From assembly GCA_947628965.1 (NCBI GenBank), contig CANRBV010000007.1:1-44480 (forward strand): a DNA stretch of 44,480 bases, in the 5' to 3' direction. The notes under the pieces are model-generated. The model ran no database searches. It was not told the DNA's origin and worked only from the letters and a program-made list of their open reading frames with translations. The first letter of the stretch is position 1. Each line of letters starts with the position of its first letter. Of this stretch, positions 26,917 through 37,819 are shown piece after piece. Source of the stretch: an uncultured Bacilli bacterium (lineage in GTDB: Bacteria > Bacillota_I > Bacilli_A > RF39 > UBA660). The translations under genes were made by a program, and so were the position numbers.

Positions 26917-29900
26917 TTAATTGGCTTTTTTAATTTCTATATAAACCTCATGATTATTTAAATCAAATTTATTCGTTAAATTTTCTTTCTCTTCAATAGT
27001 AGTGGCAAGCGTTTCCTTTTTAATATAATCCTCAAATTTTTCTAAAGCTTTATTAAAATCCTCATCTCCTTTAACATAAATAGAGATGCGATCAACAATG
27101 TTAAAATCCTTTATTTTTCTTTCATTTTGAACTTTAGAAACAAATTCGCGAGCAATACCTTCCAAAATTAAATCTTCCGTTAACGTTGTATCCAAAATAA
27201 TAAATTCATTGTTTTCCATCCCAACGTTAAATCCTTCTTTAGAAGAAATACGAACTTCTATCATTTCTTTTGTAACTTTTATTTTTTCATTAGCAAGTTC
27301 GATTTCTATTGCTTCCTCTTGATTTAATTTGGCAATATCTTCTTCATTTAAGTTTTCAAGTTTTTCTTGAAATTCCTTCATTTTAGAACCCAAAGTTTTA
27401 CCAACTACTTTAAAATTAGGTTTGATTGTAATATTCATATATTTATTTAAATCCTCTACAAATATAATTTTTTTAATATTTAACTCTTCTTCAATTAATG
27501 GAACTAAATCAGCGATTAATTTTTTATTTTTTCCATCTAGTAAAGCTTCACTAAGTGGTTGGCGAACCTTTATTTTTGTTTCTTCACGAACATAACGTCC
27601 AATTGAAATTAAATCTCGAACCAAATCCATTCTTGATTCAATATGTTCATCTATTAAATTTTCATCACATATAGGATAGTTTTCTAAATGAACAGAATCA
27701 TTGCCAGTCAAATTACGATATAATTCTTCAGATAAAAATGGAATAATTGGGGCTATTAATTTTGATAAACCAACTAAAACCTCATAAGTTGTAATATAAA
27801 CACTCTTTTTGGAATTATCTAAAGTACTACCCCAAAAACGATTACGATTACGTCTAATATACCAATTTGATAAATCTTCAGAAACAAAATTTGTTAAGAA
27901 ATGCACCACTTTATTTAAATCATATTCATCAAAAGAGGCACGAACGTTTTTTATTAATTTATTGTATTTCGATAGTAACCATTTATCAATTTCTTCTCTA
28001 TTCTCATAAGAAACATTACAATCTTCCGTGTCAATATTATCGATATTTGCATACATTTGGAAGAAACTATAAGTATTTTTAAGAGGATTAAAAAATTTAG
28101 AATATACTTCTTTTAAACCATTGATATCAAAGCGAAGAGGAGTCCAAACAGGAGAAACATAAGGAAGATAAAATCTTACTGTATCGGCACCATATTCTTC
28201 TATTGTTGTAAAAGGTTCTACAATATTTCCTCGCGATTTACTCATTTTTTTACCTTCCGCATCTAAAAGTAAATCATTTACTAAAACGTTTTTAAAAGGA
28301 GAACAACCTTTAACAAATGTAGAAATCACCATTAAAGTATAGAACCAACCTCTAGTTTGATCAATTCCTTCGCATATAAAATCAGCAGGAAATTGACTTT
28401 CAAAAAGTTCTTGATTTTCAAAAGGATAATGATATTGGGCAAAAGGCATAGAACCAGAATCAAACCAACAATCCAATACTTCTAATATACGCTTCATTTT
28501 GCCACCGCATTTAGGACATTTTAAATAGATTTGATCGATATAAGGTTTATGTAAATCAAAATCGTCTTTAATTTCCGTAGTGGCCATCTTTTTTAATTCA
28601 AGAATAGAACCAACCATATGATTATAACCACATTCACATTTGAAGTAAGGGATAGGACTACCCCAATAACGACTTCTAGATACATTCCAGTCTCTCGCAT
28701 TACTAATCCAATTTGCAAATCGTTTTTCTCCAACATATGCAGGATACCAATTTACACTTTCATTTGCACGAACCAAATCTTCTGTCATTTTACTTACACT
28801 AATATAGTAACTTGGCATGGAATAATAGATTAATGGCGTATCGCATCTCCAACAATGTGGATATTCATGTTCTATTTTTTGACGCTTAAATAACTTGCCT
28901 TCCTTTTTTAAATATTCAACCACTTCTTCATTTACATCATGAACAAACTTTTTATCCCACAATCCTCCAACATAACAGCCATCCTTACCAACAGGATTTA
29001 AGTAAGGTAAATCATATTTTTTACCAACATTTGCATCATCTTCACCGAATGCTGGAGCAATATGAACAATACCTGTTCCATCTTCCATCGTAACGTAATC
29101 ATCACAAGTGACATAAAAAGCTTTTTTATCGACTTCAAAAGAAGGAATAAGTTGCTCGTACTCTTGATACTCTAAAGTACTACCTTTAAACGTTTCTAAA
29201 ACAGTTATTTCTTCTCCTAACACTTTTTCTACTAACGCACTTGCCAAAATAAACTTAGTTCCTTTTGATTCCACAAGACTGTACTCTTCCTTGGGATTTA
29301 CACATAATGCCACATTCGCAATTAAAGTCCAAGGAGTTGTGGTCCAAACTAAGAAATAAACATCTTCATTCTTCTTTTTAAAAGGAACATAAACCGTTAT
29401 AGCATGATCCGTTTGATAATTTTGAGCAACTTCATGAGTAGCAAGACCTGTTCCACAATGAGGACAGTATGGTACAACTCTAGTTCCTTCATAGAACATA
29501 TCTTTCTCCCACATTTGTTTTAAAATCCACCATTCGGTTTCAATATATTCATTTTTATACGTTAAATAAGGATGTTCGACATCAAAGAATTGGCCCATCT
29601 TACTTGTTAATTTTGTAAAAGCGCTTTCATTTTCTCTAACACTTTTTCGACATTCTTCATTAAATTTTTCAATCCCTAGTTCTTCAATCTCTTTTTTAGA
29701 AGAAATGCCCAATTTTTTTTCAACATGGTTTTCGACAGGTAATCCATGCGTATCCCAACCAATTTTTCGAATCACTTTTTTACCATTCATAACATGATAT
29801 TTTGTAATTGTATCTTTTAAATTTTTTGAAACCATATGATGAAGTCCAGGAAATCCATTAGCAAAAGCTGGACCGTCATAAAAAACAAATGTCTCATTCT

Positions 29901-30015
29901 CTTTATTTTTTTCTACTTGACGATTATGCATTTTATTAATACTACCCCAAGATTCCAAAATTGAACTTTCTATTTCATGAATAGGTCTTTTATCCAATTC
30001 TTTAAAATTTTTCAT
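26917..30015 (-). CDS. ileS: Isoleucyl-tRNA synthetase
   Basis: GLPVENHVEKKLG, KMSKSRGN, class I aaRS architecture. Confidence 0.97.
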   Translation of the reverse strand: MKNFKELDKRPIHEIESSILESWGSINKMHNRQVEKNKENETFVFYDGPAFANGFPGLHHMVSKNLKDTITKYHVMNGKKVIRKIGWDTHGLPVENHVEKKLGISSKKEIEELGIEKFNEECRKSVRENESAFTKLTSKMGQFFDVEHPYLTYKNEYIETEWWILKQMWEKDMFYEGTRVVPYCPHCGTGLATHEVAQNYQTDHAITVYVPFKKKNEDVYFLVWTTTPWTLIANVALCVNPKEEYSLVESKGTKFILASALVEKVLGEEITVLETFKGSTLEYQEYEQLIPSFEVDKKAFYVTCDDYVTMEDGTGIVHIAPAFGEDDANVGKKYDLPYLNPVGKDGCYVGGLWDKKFVHDVNEEVVEYLKKEGKLFKRQKIEHEYPHCWRCDTPLIYYSMPSYYISVSKMTEDLVRANESVNWYPAYVGEKRFANWISNARDWNVSRSRYWGSPIPYFKCECGYNHMVGSILELKKMATTEIKDDFDLHKPYIDQIYLKCPKCGGKMKRILEVLDCWFDSGSMPFAQYHYPFENQELFESQFPADFICEGIDQTRGWFYTLMVISTFVKGCSPFKNVLVNDLLLDAEGKKMSKSRGNIVEPFTTIEEYGADTVRFYLPYVSPVWTPLRFDINGLKEVYSKFFNPLKNTYSFFQMYANIDNIDTEDCNVSYENREEIDKWLLSKYNKLIKNVRASFDEYDLNKVVHFLTNFVSEDLSNWYIRRNRNRFWGSTLDNSKKSVYITTYEVLVGLSKLIAPIIPFLSEELYRNLTGNDSVHLENYPICDENLIDEHIESRMDLVRDLISIGRYVREETKIKVRQPLSEALLDGKNKKLIADLVPLIEEELNIKKIIFVEDLNKYMNITIKPNFKVVGKTLGSKMKEFQEKLENLNEEDIAKLNQEEAIEIELANEKIKVTKEMIEVRISSKEGFNVGMENNEFIILDTTLTEDLILEGIAREFVSKVQNERKIKDFNIVDRISIYVKGDEDFNKALEKFEDYIKKETLATTIEEKENLTNKFDLNNHEVYIEIKKAN

Positions 30016-30034
30016 AAACTTTCCTTCTTTCTAA

Positions 30035-30250
30035 TAAAAAAACCGCAAAGACTCTTTAAGGAGCAATTCTGCGGTACCATCCTTTAGTTTACTTAATTGG
30101 CTTGTAACGTAAGCAATTCGTTATTTCTTACTTCTTTTATTCAGAAATACAACTCCCAAGTGATTTTCAAGAAAAAATGTTTATTCATTTTCACCCATTA
30201 TGAACTCTCTTTAAAACATTAAATTTCCCTACTTTTCTTGTTCCTTGTTT
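30035..30250 (-). promoter_or_regulatory. T-box leader of ileS
   Basis: Minus AGGATGGTACCGC (30071-30083) followed by terminator CCGCAGAATTGCTCCTTAAAGAGTCTTTGCGGTTTTTTT; promoter TTGACA (30287-30292)/18 bp/TATAGT (30263-30268). Confidence 0.9.
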
Positions 30251-30278
30251 TTTATCTATTCTACTATACTTTATTTTT

Positions 30279-30533
30279 CTAATAAATGTCAATATTTTCT
30301 CCGTGCTTTTTTACGAATTTTTCTAAAGCATCAATATATTCTTCTTGACTATCTAAACCGACTATATTTTCTTCCGTTTTATCTAATTTGCGTATTACGA
30401 TTTCAGGTTTTTTATTTTCATTTAAATAACGCATTTCATATAAATAAATATATTTTGTATTATTTATTTCTATTGTATCTACAATACCATATTCCTGATT
30501 ATCTTCCAAAATTACTACTTCTGTTATATTCAT
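30279..30533 (-). CDS. Hypothetical protein (84 aa), DUF1292-like
   Basis: VVILEDNQEYGIVDTIEINNTKYIYLYE..., small acidic protein. Confidence 0.5.
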   Translation of the reverse strand: MNITEVVILEDNQEYGIVDTIEINNTKYIYLYEMRYLNENKKPEIVIRKLDKTEENIVGLDSQEEYIDALEKFVKKHGENIDIY

Positions 30534-31188
30534 CCATTTGTTCTCCTTCTTTTAAAAGCTTTAAATCCTTCTCTACATACTCTTTTAATTCATCATAATT
30601 TTTACAATTGGCGTAATTTGCAACATCTTCTATTGAATGAAAATCAGTCCCATAATATTGATTAATTCCATTCAACAAAATCTCTAAATTATTTTTTTTA
30701 CAATAATCATCTAAAGTATAATAATAAAGAAAAAAAGCAGTTACGGGATTACTATATTTTTCATGAATTTGCTTTATCATAGCTTGCCAATCATGATCAT
30801 GTAAAGGGACGTTTTTTTGTAAAGTTTCACTATATTCTATACCTCTATAATAAAAATTGGTATCATAAATTTGTTCTTTATATTCTTTTATACTCTCATT
30901 AAAGGTAGCATTTTGATGTACTTTAAAAATTTCATAGGTAGCAAAAGAAGTTAGTAAAACAGCTATAGCAGTTACAACATAAACTTCTTTCTTAATTTTT
31001 TCTTGTCTTTTTTTTCTCTTATTTGGTACAGAAACACTTTTTACACTTTTTTCTATAGAAGATATCATAACTTCTTCATTTTCTTTTGTATAAGTTACTT
31101 CTTTTTCATACTTCTCTTTTATTTCTTGAATTTCAGTATCTAATCTTTTATTTAAATTTTGAACAAAAAATTTATCTAAATCTTCCAT
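30499..31188 (-). CDS. Hypothetical membrane protein
   Basis: ORF with single TM, overlaps the downstream gene. Confidence 0.55.
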   Translation of the reverse strand: MEDLDKFFVQNLNKRLDTEIQEIKEKYEKEVTYTKENEEVMISSIEKSVKSVSVPNKRKKRQEKIKKEVYVVTAIAVLLTSFATYEIFKVHQNATFNESIKEYKEQIYDTNFYYRGIEYSETLQKNVPLHDHDWQAMIKQIHEKYSNPVTAFFLYYYTLDDYCKKNNLEILLNGINQYYGTDFHSIEDVANYANCKNYDELKEYVEKDLKLLKEGEQMDEYNRSSNFGR

Positions 31189-31318
31189 ATTATCCTCACT
31201 TTAAAAAAATTATAAACTTTTATCTCATCATTGTCAATGTTAAGTAAATTTCATAATTAAATATTATTTCTCTCTCATAATATGATATTATTAATAATAG
31301 AAAAGAGGGTTAAAATTT

Positions 31319-32680
31319 ATGAGAATCAATCCAGATATATTTAAGGAATATGACATTCGTGGAACATATCCTATTGATTTAAATGAAGAAATTGCTTATA
31401 AGATAGGTAGAGGCTATGGAAGTTATTTAAAAGAAAAATTGAATAGCTCTTTTTGCGTTGTAGGAAGAGACAATAGACTTTCAAGTTTATCTTTATCTAA
31501 TGCGCTAATTGAAGGAATTATAGATAGCGGTTGTGATGTTTACAATTATGGACAAATTACAACCCCGATGCATTATTTAACTAGACATCAAAATCATGCT
31601 TATGGAATTATGGTTACGGCAAGTCACAATCCAAAAGACGATAATGGTTTTAAATTTTCTTTCGATCATTTAGCAAATGCTCGAGGACAAATGATTTATG
31701 AATTTCGTGATTATGTATTAAAAAATCAATTTTTAAGTGGCAAAGGAAAAGTTATTTTAAAAGATTGTAAAAAAGATTATTTAAATTACATGAAAAGAAA
31801 TATCCAAATGGGAGATCGCAAAGTAAAAGCTGTTATTGATCTTGGAAATGGTGCTACAACTTGTATTGCTAAAGAGGTACATCAATTATTTAAAAACTTA
31901 GATATCACTTATATTTGTGATACTAATGATGGAACATTTCCCAACCATCACCCCGATCCAGCTGTAGAAGAAAATATGGAAATGTTAAAACAAAAAGTTT
32001 TAGAAGTTCATGCGGATCTTGGAATTGCTTATGATGGCGATGGTGATCGTATTGGCATTATTTTAGATAATGGAAAATACATTTCTGCCGATCTATATAT
32101 GATCCTTATTATTAAAAATCTACTTCCTACTCTAGAAAATAAAACAATTCTATACGATGTGAAATGTTCCAAATCTTTAGAAGATGAAATTATTCGCCTT
32201 GGTGGAAAAACCTATTGCTACCGAACGGGAACCAGTTACACAGAAGCTAAAACAAAAGAACTTAATTTAAGTTTTGGAGGAGAATTTTCTGGACACGTTT
32301 TTTTTAATGATCGAGATTATGCCTTAGGAAGCGGAATTTATGCAGGACTTCGACTTATGGAAATAGTATCAAAAACTGATCGTCGTTTAAGTGAAATGCT
32401 TGCAGACATTTCAAAATATTATTCTACTCCTGAAATAAAAATTGCAACTACAAATGATAAAAAGTTTGAAATAGTAAAAGAAGTACTAAATTATGTTAAA
32501 GAAAAAAATTACCAATACAATGCAATTGATGGAGTAAGAGTCACTTTTCCAAATGGTTGGGCTTTAATAAGAGCTAGCAATACAGGACCTAATTTAACGA
32601 TTCGCTTTGAAGCTAAAACAGAAGAATATTTAAATACTTTAAAGAAAGAATTTATGGATGTTGTCAATCAATTTCTATAA
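31319..32680 (+). CDS. Phosphomannomutase/phosphoglucomutase
   Basis: TASHNPKDDNGFKFS, DGDGDRIG, GGEFSGH. Confidence 0.95.
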   Translation: MRINPDIFKEYDIRGTYPIDLNEEIAYKIGRGYGSYLKEKLNSSFCVVGRDNRLSSLSLSNALIEGIIDSGCDVYNYGQITTPMHYLTRHQNHAYGIMVTASHNPKDDNGFKFSFDHLANARGQMIYEFRDYVLKNQFLSGKGKVILKDCKKDYLNYMKRNIQMGDRKVKAVIDLGNGATTCIAKEVHQLFKNLDITYICDTNDGTFPNHHPDPAVEENMEMLKQKVLEVHADLGIAYDGDGDRIGIILDNGKYISADLYMILIIKNLLPTLENKTILYDVKCSKSLEDEIIRLGGKTYCYRTGTSYTEAKTKELNLSFGGEFSGHVFFNDRDYALGSGIYAGLRLMEIVSKTDRRLSEMLADISKYYSTPEIKIATTNDKKFEIVKEVLNYVKEKNYQYNAIDGVRVTFPNGWALIRASNTGPNLTIRFEAKTEEYLNTLKKEFMDVVNQFL

Positions 32681-32696
32681 ATTCTTTTATTATTGA

Positions 32697-33023
32697 TTAA
32701 CTAAACAACGATTTAACGACACCAAAGATTTCTGTTATACCTTTAGACATGAACCCTTCAACTTTTGCTCCAATAAAAACAGCTGCATCTGTCGTATGAT
32801 TGCTATAATCATTTTTTTCTTCAAAAATATAGGTATTTACATCAATTGGATTACCCTCTTTTACGTCTTTTTCAAATTTTTGAATACTTTCTTCAGTCAT
32901 AGCTGTTTTTTTAGAAACTTTTGCTTCGTAATAGCCACTTTCTAAAGCTATATATAAACTAATAAATATTAAAAATAAAAAACTAAGCAAACGCATAAAA
33001 TAATTTTTATCTTTCTTCTTCAT
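32697..33023 (-). CDS. Small membrane protein downstream of spoIIP
   Basis: N-terminal TM; overlaps the upstream gene. Confidence 0.5.
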   Translation of the reverse strand: MKKKDKNYFMRLLSFLFLIFISLYIALESGYYEAKVSKKTAMTEESIQKFEKDVKEGNPIDVNTYIFEEKNDYSNHTTDAAVFIGAKVEGFMSKGITEIFGVVKSLFS

Positions 33024-33975
33024 GGTTCTCTCCTTTTATATAATCATATAAAGCATCTGCTAAAACATTCAATGTATTATTAATTTCTGTTATTGTATTA
33101 TATTGTCCTCCTATTTCAATTAGAATGGCATTAGGACTTATATTCTGATTATAGATTCCATTTACCCCACTTCCTCCTTTTAAGGAAATGCCTCTAGAAA
33201 GACTAGGATATTTTTCTTTAATAGAATTATTAATGGTTTCGGCCATTTTTTGATTTTTTTCATAACCATCATGATCTTTTCCTATCACAAATAAAATTTT
33301 TGCATATTTTTTATTATCAATTGTAGTAGTCGTCACATCATAAGACATGGAATCTCTGTGCAGATCAATAAAATAACTCAAAGTGGGATTTTTTGTAATC
33401 GCATCTTCCAATAAAAGTTTACTTGCCGCATAGGAATAAGAATATTTCCAGCTATGAATTCGTAAAAGCTCTGCAATATCATTGGTTTCAACCATAGATG
33501 GAATTCCCAAATCATTTAAAGACTCCCTTAAAATATAGGAAGCCATTAAAACACTGGGTGTTATATTATAGGAGGCATTATTACTTTTTTGATATCCTTC
33601 TGTTTGATGGGTATTGTATATATAAACGATTGGTTCTTTTACACGATTTACATAAGGATCTTCAATATAATCCGCTTCTATTCCACTTACAAATTCATCT
33701 GGTTCTTCTTTTAAAGAATCAATACCCAATGTATATTTTAATAAAAAGTGCGTACTATTTAAATTTAAAATATCATAGAAAAGATTAGTACTTTTTTTAG
33801 TATTTAAATTGTAATTTACTATAGAATTAATTACACTTCCATTATCTAGTTTTACTAAAAACTTATTATATAAAATTTGAAAAACATAAAAAAAACTGAT
33901 TGATATAATACTTAAACTAAAAAGAATTTTGTATTTTGTTTTTAATTTCCTTTTTACTTTTATTCTTTTTTTCAT
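33007..33975 (-). CDS. spoIIP: Stage II sporulation protein P-like cell wall hydrolase
   Basis: VYIYNTHQTEGY, DLHRDS, ILIEIGGQYNTITE; N-terminal TM; adjacent to gpr. Confidence 0.9.
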   Translation of the reverse strand: MKKRIKVKRKLKTKYKILFSLSIISISFFYVFQILYNKFLVKLDNGSVINSIVNYNLNTKKSTNLFYDILNLNSTHFLLKYTLGIDSLKEEPDEFVSGIEADYIEDPYVNRVKEPIVYIYNTHQTEGYQKSNNASYNITPSVLMASYILRESLNDLGIPSMVETNDIAELLRIHSWKYSYSYAASKLLLEDAITKNPTLSYFIDLHRDSMSYDVTTTTIDNKKYAKILFVIGKDHDGYEKNQKMAETINNSIKEKYPSLSRGISLKGGSGVNGIYNQNISPNAILIEIGGQYNTITEINNTLNVLADALYDYIKGENHEEER

Positions 33976-34043
33976 AAAATACCTTCTTTTTTATAAGTAT
34001 AAAAAAAGAAAAGTAAAAATTATGTCAAAAAAACAAAAAATCG

Positions 34044-34790
34044 TTATTTAATAAATAAATGATTAATACTAGTGGCGATAATATTCGAAGAAGCTTCTAT
34101 AACTTCTTGTATTGTTGTTGTTGCCAATAGCATTTTGTTTAAATTTAGAACACAAGGAACTCCAATAGATAATACAGGAATTTGAAATGTTTTTTTATTT
34201 ATCTCTTTTGATGAATTTAAAACACTTCCAGGAATTATTCCTGTATCATTAATTTCAATAGCGCTGTTTAAATAATTTACTTCTTTTGTAGAAAATGAAT
34301 CAATCATAAGAATAACATCTGGTTTCATATCTTTAACAACCATTTCAATTAATTTAAAAGAATTGATACCTGTTTTATGCGTAACAGATGGATTAAACAA
34401 AGCAATTTTAGGAATTGTTAGAAAATCTTGATATTGATTGGTTGCAATTAACTTATCGGTCGTATATACCCCTAAAGCGTCTGCTAAAACATTTTTATTT
34501 CCTAATCCTACCACTAGGATTTTTTTAGTCTTTTGATATTTTTTTAAAAAAAGTTTTAGAATTCTTTCTACTTCTTTTGAAAGCATATTTTGTTTTAAAA
34601 GTAAATTTTCATAAGTAAAATGAATTATAAAATAATCCCCTACTTCTTTTCTTAACTTTCTTTTATTTTCTTTGGAAACAACATAATGGTTTGTAGTATA
34701 TAGAGTTGTCTTTTTCTCTTCCATTTTCATCTTATCTTTTATTCTATCTATACCACTATCTAAAAAAAGATTTTGTTTCATTTGTCTCAC
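34044..34790 (-). CDS. gpr: GPR endopeptidase (spore germination protease)
   Basis: VVGLGNKNVLADALG, DTGIIPGS, VLSIGVPCVL; gpr-spoIIP-rpsT neighbourhood. Confidence 0.9.
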   Translation of the reverse strand: MRQMKQNLFLDSGIDRIKDKMKMEEKKTTLYTTNHYVVSKENKRKLRKEVGDYFIIHFTYENLLLKQNMLSKEVERILKLFLKKYQKTKKILVVGLGNKNVLADALGVYTTDKLIATNQYQDFLTIPKIALFNPSVTHKTGINSFKLIEMVVKDMKPDVILMIDSFSTKEVNYLNSAIEINDTGIIPGSVLNSSKEINKKTFQIPVLSIGVPCVLNLNKMLLATTTIQEVIEASSNIIATSINHLFIK

Positions 34791-34905
34791 CTAATTTTAG
34801 TATGAGAAATATTTTTCTTTTTCATTACATAGAATTAAAGGAACTACTTGCAAAAGTGTTATTCTTTTGATAGAATTGTTAATGAGTTTAGGAAAGGAGA
34901 TTTTT

Positions 34906-35169
34906 ATGCCTAATATTAAAAGTTCTAAAAAGGCAGTAAAAGTTATTGCCAAAAAAACAGAGAATAATCATGAACTAAAAGCAAAAGTTAAAAATTTAAT
35001 TAAAAATACGGATATTGCAATTAAAGCTGGCGATAAAGAAAAAGCAACTTCTCTATATAACGAAGTTAAAAAAAGTATTGACCATGCTGTAAGTAAAGGT
35101 TTTATTAAATTAAATACTGCAGCTAGAGAAAAATCTAGATTAGCCAATAAAATAAAAGAAATGAAGTAA
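34906..35169 (+). CDS. rpsT: 30S ribosomal protein S20
   Basis: MPNIKSSKKAVKV..., AAREKSRLANKI. Confidence 0.93.
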   Translation: MPNIKSSKKAVKVIAKKTENNHELKAKVKNLIKNTDIAIKAGDKEKATSLYNEVKKSIDHAVSKGFIKLNTAAREKSRLANKIKEMK

Positions 35170-35221
35170 TCTATTCTTGAGGACTTCATTTTTTAATGTT
35201 AAAATAAATTAGGTGATTCGT

Positions 35222-36193
35222 ATGAAAATTATAAAAAATAGTCTTGTGCCCATTTTATGTTTACTAGCCATTGGAACTGTTTTTATGAACGCTGATTTAA
35301 TATCAGATTATATAGCAAAAACATTAGAAAGAAACCCAAATGTTGTCATTCAAGAAGGGAATGCTTATAAAAAAGAGGATGATTTTATTTACGTTCAAAA
35401 TACTAAAAATTTTGTTCCCCTTAGTTATAATGATATATTAAATATTTATTATACTATTTTAAATAATGGTTATGAAAATTTTACATTTTATTGCCCTAGC
35501 GAATATAAAAATTGTACAAAAGACGTAACAGAAATTAGTAATGATCCCGAAACCTTATCTTATATCAGTAACTTTGTACATCCTTTTAATAGCTTTTCTG
35601 ATGATATTAATAATCCTACTACAACAGAAATTTATGAATCGGGAGAAATTAATATTACCATACATTACCTCTATACTGAAGAAGAAAAGCAAATTTTAAA
35701 TCAAAAAGTAGATGAAATTTTAAAAAAAATAATAACAAACAAAATGAGTGATCAAGAAAAAATAAAAGAAATCCACGATTATATAATTGAGCATACAAAA
35801 TATGATACGAATAATAAATATCCAGTGGATAATAGTAAAGCCACAGGTCCTCTTTTATATGGTTATGCAACTTGCAGTGGTTATACAGATGCCATGGCAC
35901 TTTTTTTAGAAAAATTGGGTATTAAAAATTTTAAAGTTGCTACAAAATTTATTAGTGAAGATACAGAAGGTCATATTTGGAATGCAGTCTTTCTAAATGG
36001 AAAATGGTTACATTTAGATTTAACTTGGGATGATCCAGTTGACACCTCTAAAAGTGAAGATGATCGTAAAGATTATTTGGAAGATACCTATTTTTTAATT
36101 TCTACAGAAAATTTAGAAAAAATCGATGCTGGAAATGTTGTAATTAAAGATCATTTATTTAGTAAAAGAATTTATCCTGAATTAAAAAAATAA
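35222..36193 (+). CDS. Membrane-anchored transglutaminase-like domain protein
   Basis: ATCSGYTDAMALFLEKLGI ... GHIWNAVFLNGKWLHLDLTWDDP. Confidence 0.85.
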   Translation: MKIIKNSLVPILCLLAIGTVFMNADLISDYIAKTLERNPNVVIQEGNAYKKEDDFIYVQNTKNFVPLSYNDILNIYYTILNNGYENFTFYCPSEYKNCTKDVTEISNDPETLSYISNFVHPFNSFSDDINNPTTTEIYESGEINITIHYLYTEEEKQILNQKVDEILKKIITNKMSDQEKIKEIHDYIIEHTKYDTNNKYPVDNSKATGPLLYGYATCSGYTDAMALFLEKLGIKNFKVATKFISEDTEGHIWNAVFLNGKWLHLDLTWDDPVDTSKSEDDRKDYLEDTYFLISTENLEKIDAGNVVIKDHLFSKRIYPELKK

Positions 36194-36195
36194 TG

Positions 36196-37074
36196 CTAGC
36201 AAACATTATTTTTTTCAATATATTTTTCGATTTCTTCTATAGTATTTTTAAAATTTTGATAATCAACTGAAAACCATTGTATATCCATTTGATTTTTAAA
36301 CCAAGTGTATTGTCTCTTCGCATATTTTCTAGAATTTTTTTGACATTCTTCGATTACTTCTTGTAATGTTTTTTCACCTTCAAAATACGGATAAAATTCT
36401 TTGTAGCCAATTCCTGTTCTAAGAGGTTTTGAATAAATTTTAGCATCATAAAATGGTTTTATTTCTTTCAATAGAGGATCCACCATCTTTAAGAAACGTT
36501 CATTAATTTTTTTATATAGAATCTCTCTATCCGTTGTAAGACCAATAAATATAGTATCTTTGTATAATAAATCATTTTTATGATTGGTAAATTCTTCTTT
36601 GTTTTCTAACTTTTCCAAAATTCGGAGTAAGCGTTTACGATTCTTTTTATCATATTGTAAATCTTTATGATAAGCTTCAATTTTTGCTATGAGTTCTTCA
36701 TTCGTTAATTCTTCGTAATTCTTTTTTATTTTTTCTTCCGTAAATTGATAATCATACAAAGCCGCTTTTAAATATAAGCCAGTACCTCCTACAAAAATAG
36801 GAGTTTTTCCTCTCGATTTTATTTCTTCAATTTTTTTTCGAGCATCTTTTTGATAATCGTACACACTATAATTTTCTTGAATATCTTTAATACTTAATAA
36901 GTGATGTGAAATTCCCTCTTTTTCTTCTTCCGTTATCTTAGCAGTTCCAATATCTAGACCTTTATAAATCTGCATTGCATCAGCATTAATAATTTCTCCA
37001 TTATATTGGTGAGCTAGAGCAATACTTAATTTTGTTTTCCCAACTCCTGTAGGACCAACAATGGCTAAAATCAC
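36196..37074 (-). CDS. miaA: tRNA dimethylallyltransferase
   Basis: VGPTGVGKTKLSIALA, INADAMQIYKGLDIGTAK. Confidence 0.96.
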   Translation of the reverse strand: MILAIVGPTGVGKTKLSIALAHQYNGEIINADAMQIYKGLDIGTAKITEEEKEGISHHLLSIKDIQENYSVYDYQKDARKKIEEIKSRGKTPIFVGGTGLYLKAALYDYQFTEEKIKKNYEELTNEELIAKIEAYHKDLQYDKKNRKRLLRILEKLENKEEFTNHKNDLLYKDTIFIGLTTDREILYKKINERFLKMVDPLLKEIKPFYDAKIYSKPLRTGIGYKEFYPYFEGEKTLQEVIEECQKNSRKYAKRQYTWFKNQMDIQWFSVDYQNFKNTIEEIEKYIEKNNVC

Positions 37075-37084
37075 AAAAAATCAC

Positions 37085-37801
37085 CTACTTTTTTAAACTT
37101 CTTTTTTGTTCTGCCAAATAATTTTCAAAAATTTCAGCATCGATTCCATTTTGTTCCATTTCTCTTTTAAACTTCTCAGTTAGAGGGTGATTATAAAATT
37201 TCTTGACTTTTTTTTGATAATAGTTCAATTTTTCTTTATACTCTTTTAATTTTTCTTTTAAAACTTTATTATCAATATCAATCAAATTTGTAGGTTCTTC
37301 TTGCACAATTGGAATAGCTAAGTCTTCTAATTCTTTTAAATAGCTTTTTTCCTTTTCTAATTTTTTTTCTAAAAAAAAGTTTTGTAATTGTTGTCTTTCA
37401 ATTTTCCTTTTGTCACTTTGATAAATTATGAAACCATCCAAAGACCAACCCAATCCTATAACTCCTCCTGCAACTATACCAAATCCAATTAAAATTTCTT
37501 TTAAATTCCATGCTCCCAAAAGGAAAGGATTATTTCCTCCGATACTAAGTGCCCAAGAAAAAAAGAAGCAAGAAAGAAAAATCCAAGGAAAGCCAAGAAA
37601 AATTAATTTTTTATCCTTTTTTAATTCTTCCAAATCTTTAACATTTTTTTCTTTATTCCTTTTTATTTCCTCTTCCATAAGTTCAATTTTATTTTCTTGC
37701 TTTAAAATTTCTTCCAAATTATCTGTAAAAGGCTTAATAATTATACCTTTATTACTAAAAACATGAGCATGGTTATCAATAATTACACTTTTTATATTCA
37801 T
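37085..37801 (-). CDS. Hypothetical membrane protein with coiled coils
   Basis: Two TM segments between Lys/Glu-rich coiled-coil regions. Confidence 0.55.
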   Translation of the reverse strand: MNIKSVIIDNHAHVFSNKGIIIKPFTDNLEEILKQENKIELMEEEIKRNKEKNVKDLEELKKDKKLIFLGFPWIFLSCFFFSWALSIGGNNPFLLGAWNLKEILIGFGIVAGGVIGLGWSLDGFIIYQSDKRKIERQQLQNFFLEKKLEKEKSYLKELEDLAIPIVQEEPTNLIDIDNKVLKEKLKEYKEKLNYYQKKVKKFYNHPLTEKFKREMEQNGIDAEIFENYLAEQKRSLKK

Positions 37802-37819
37802 AAAATCCTCCTTAAAAAA

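Noticed and set aside
28618-28833. + ORFs inside ileS (27809-28833)
   Set aside because: Antisense to a strongly conserved synthetase gene
35655-35900. 81-aa minus ORF
   Set aside because: Antisense to the transglutaminase-like CDS; composition typical of a shadow ORF
37428-37766. 112-aa + ORF antisense to the 37085-37801 gene
   Set aside because: Low-complexity shadow ORF
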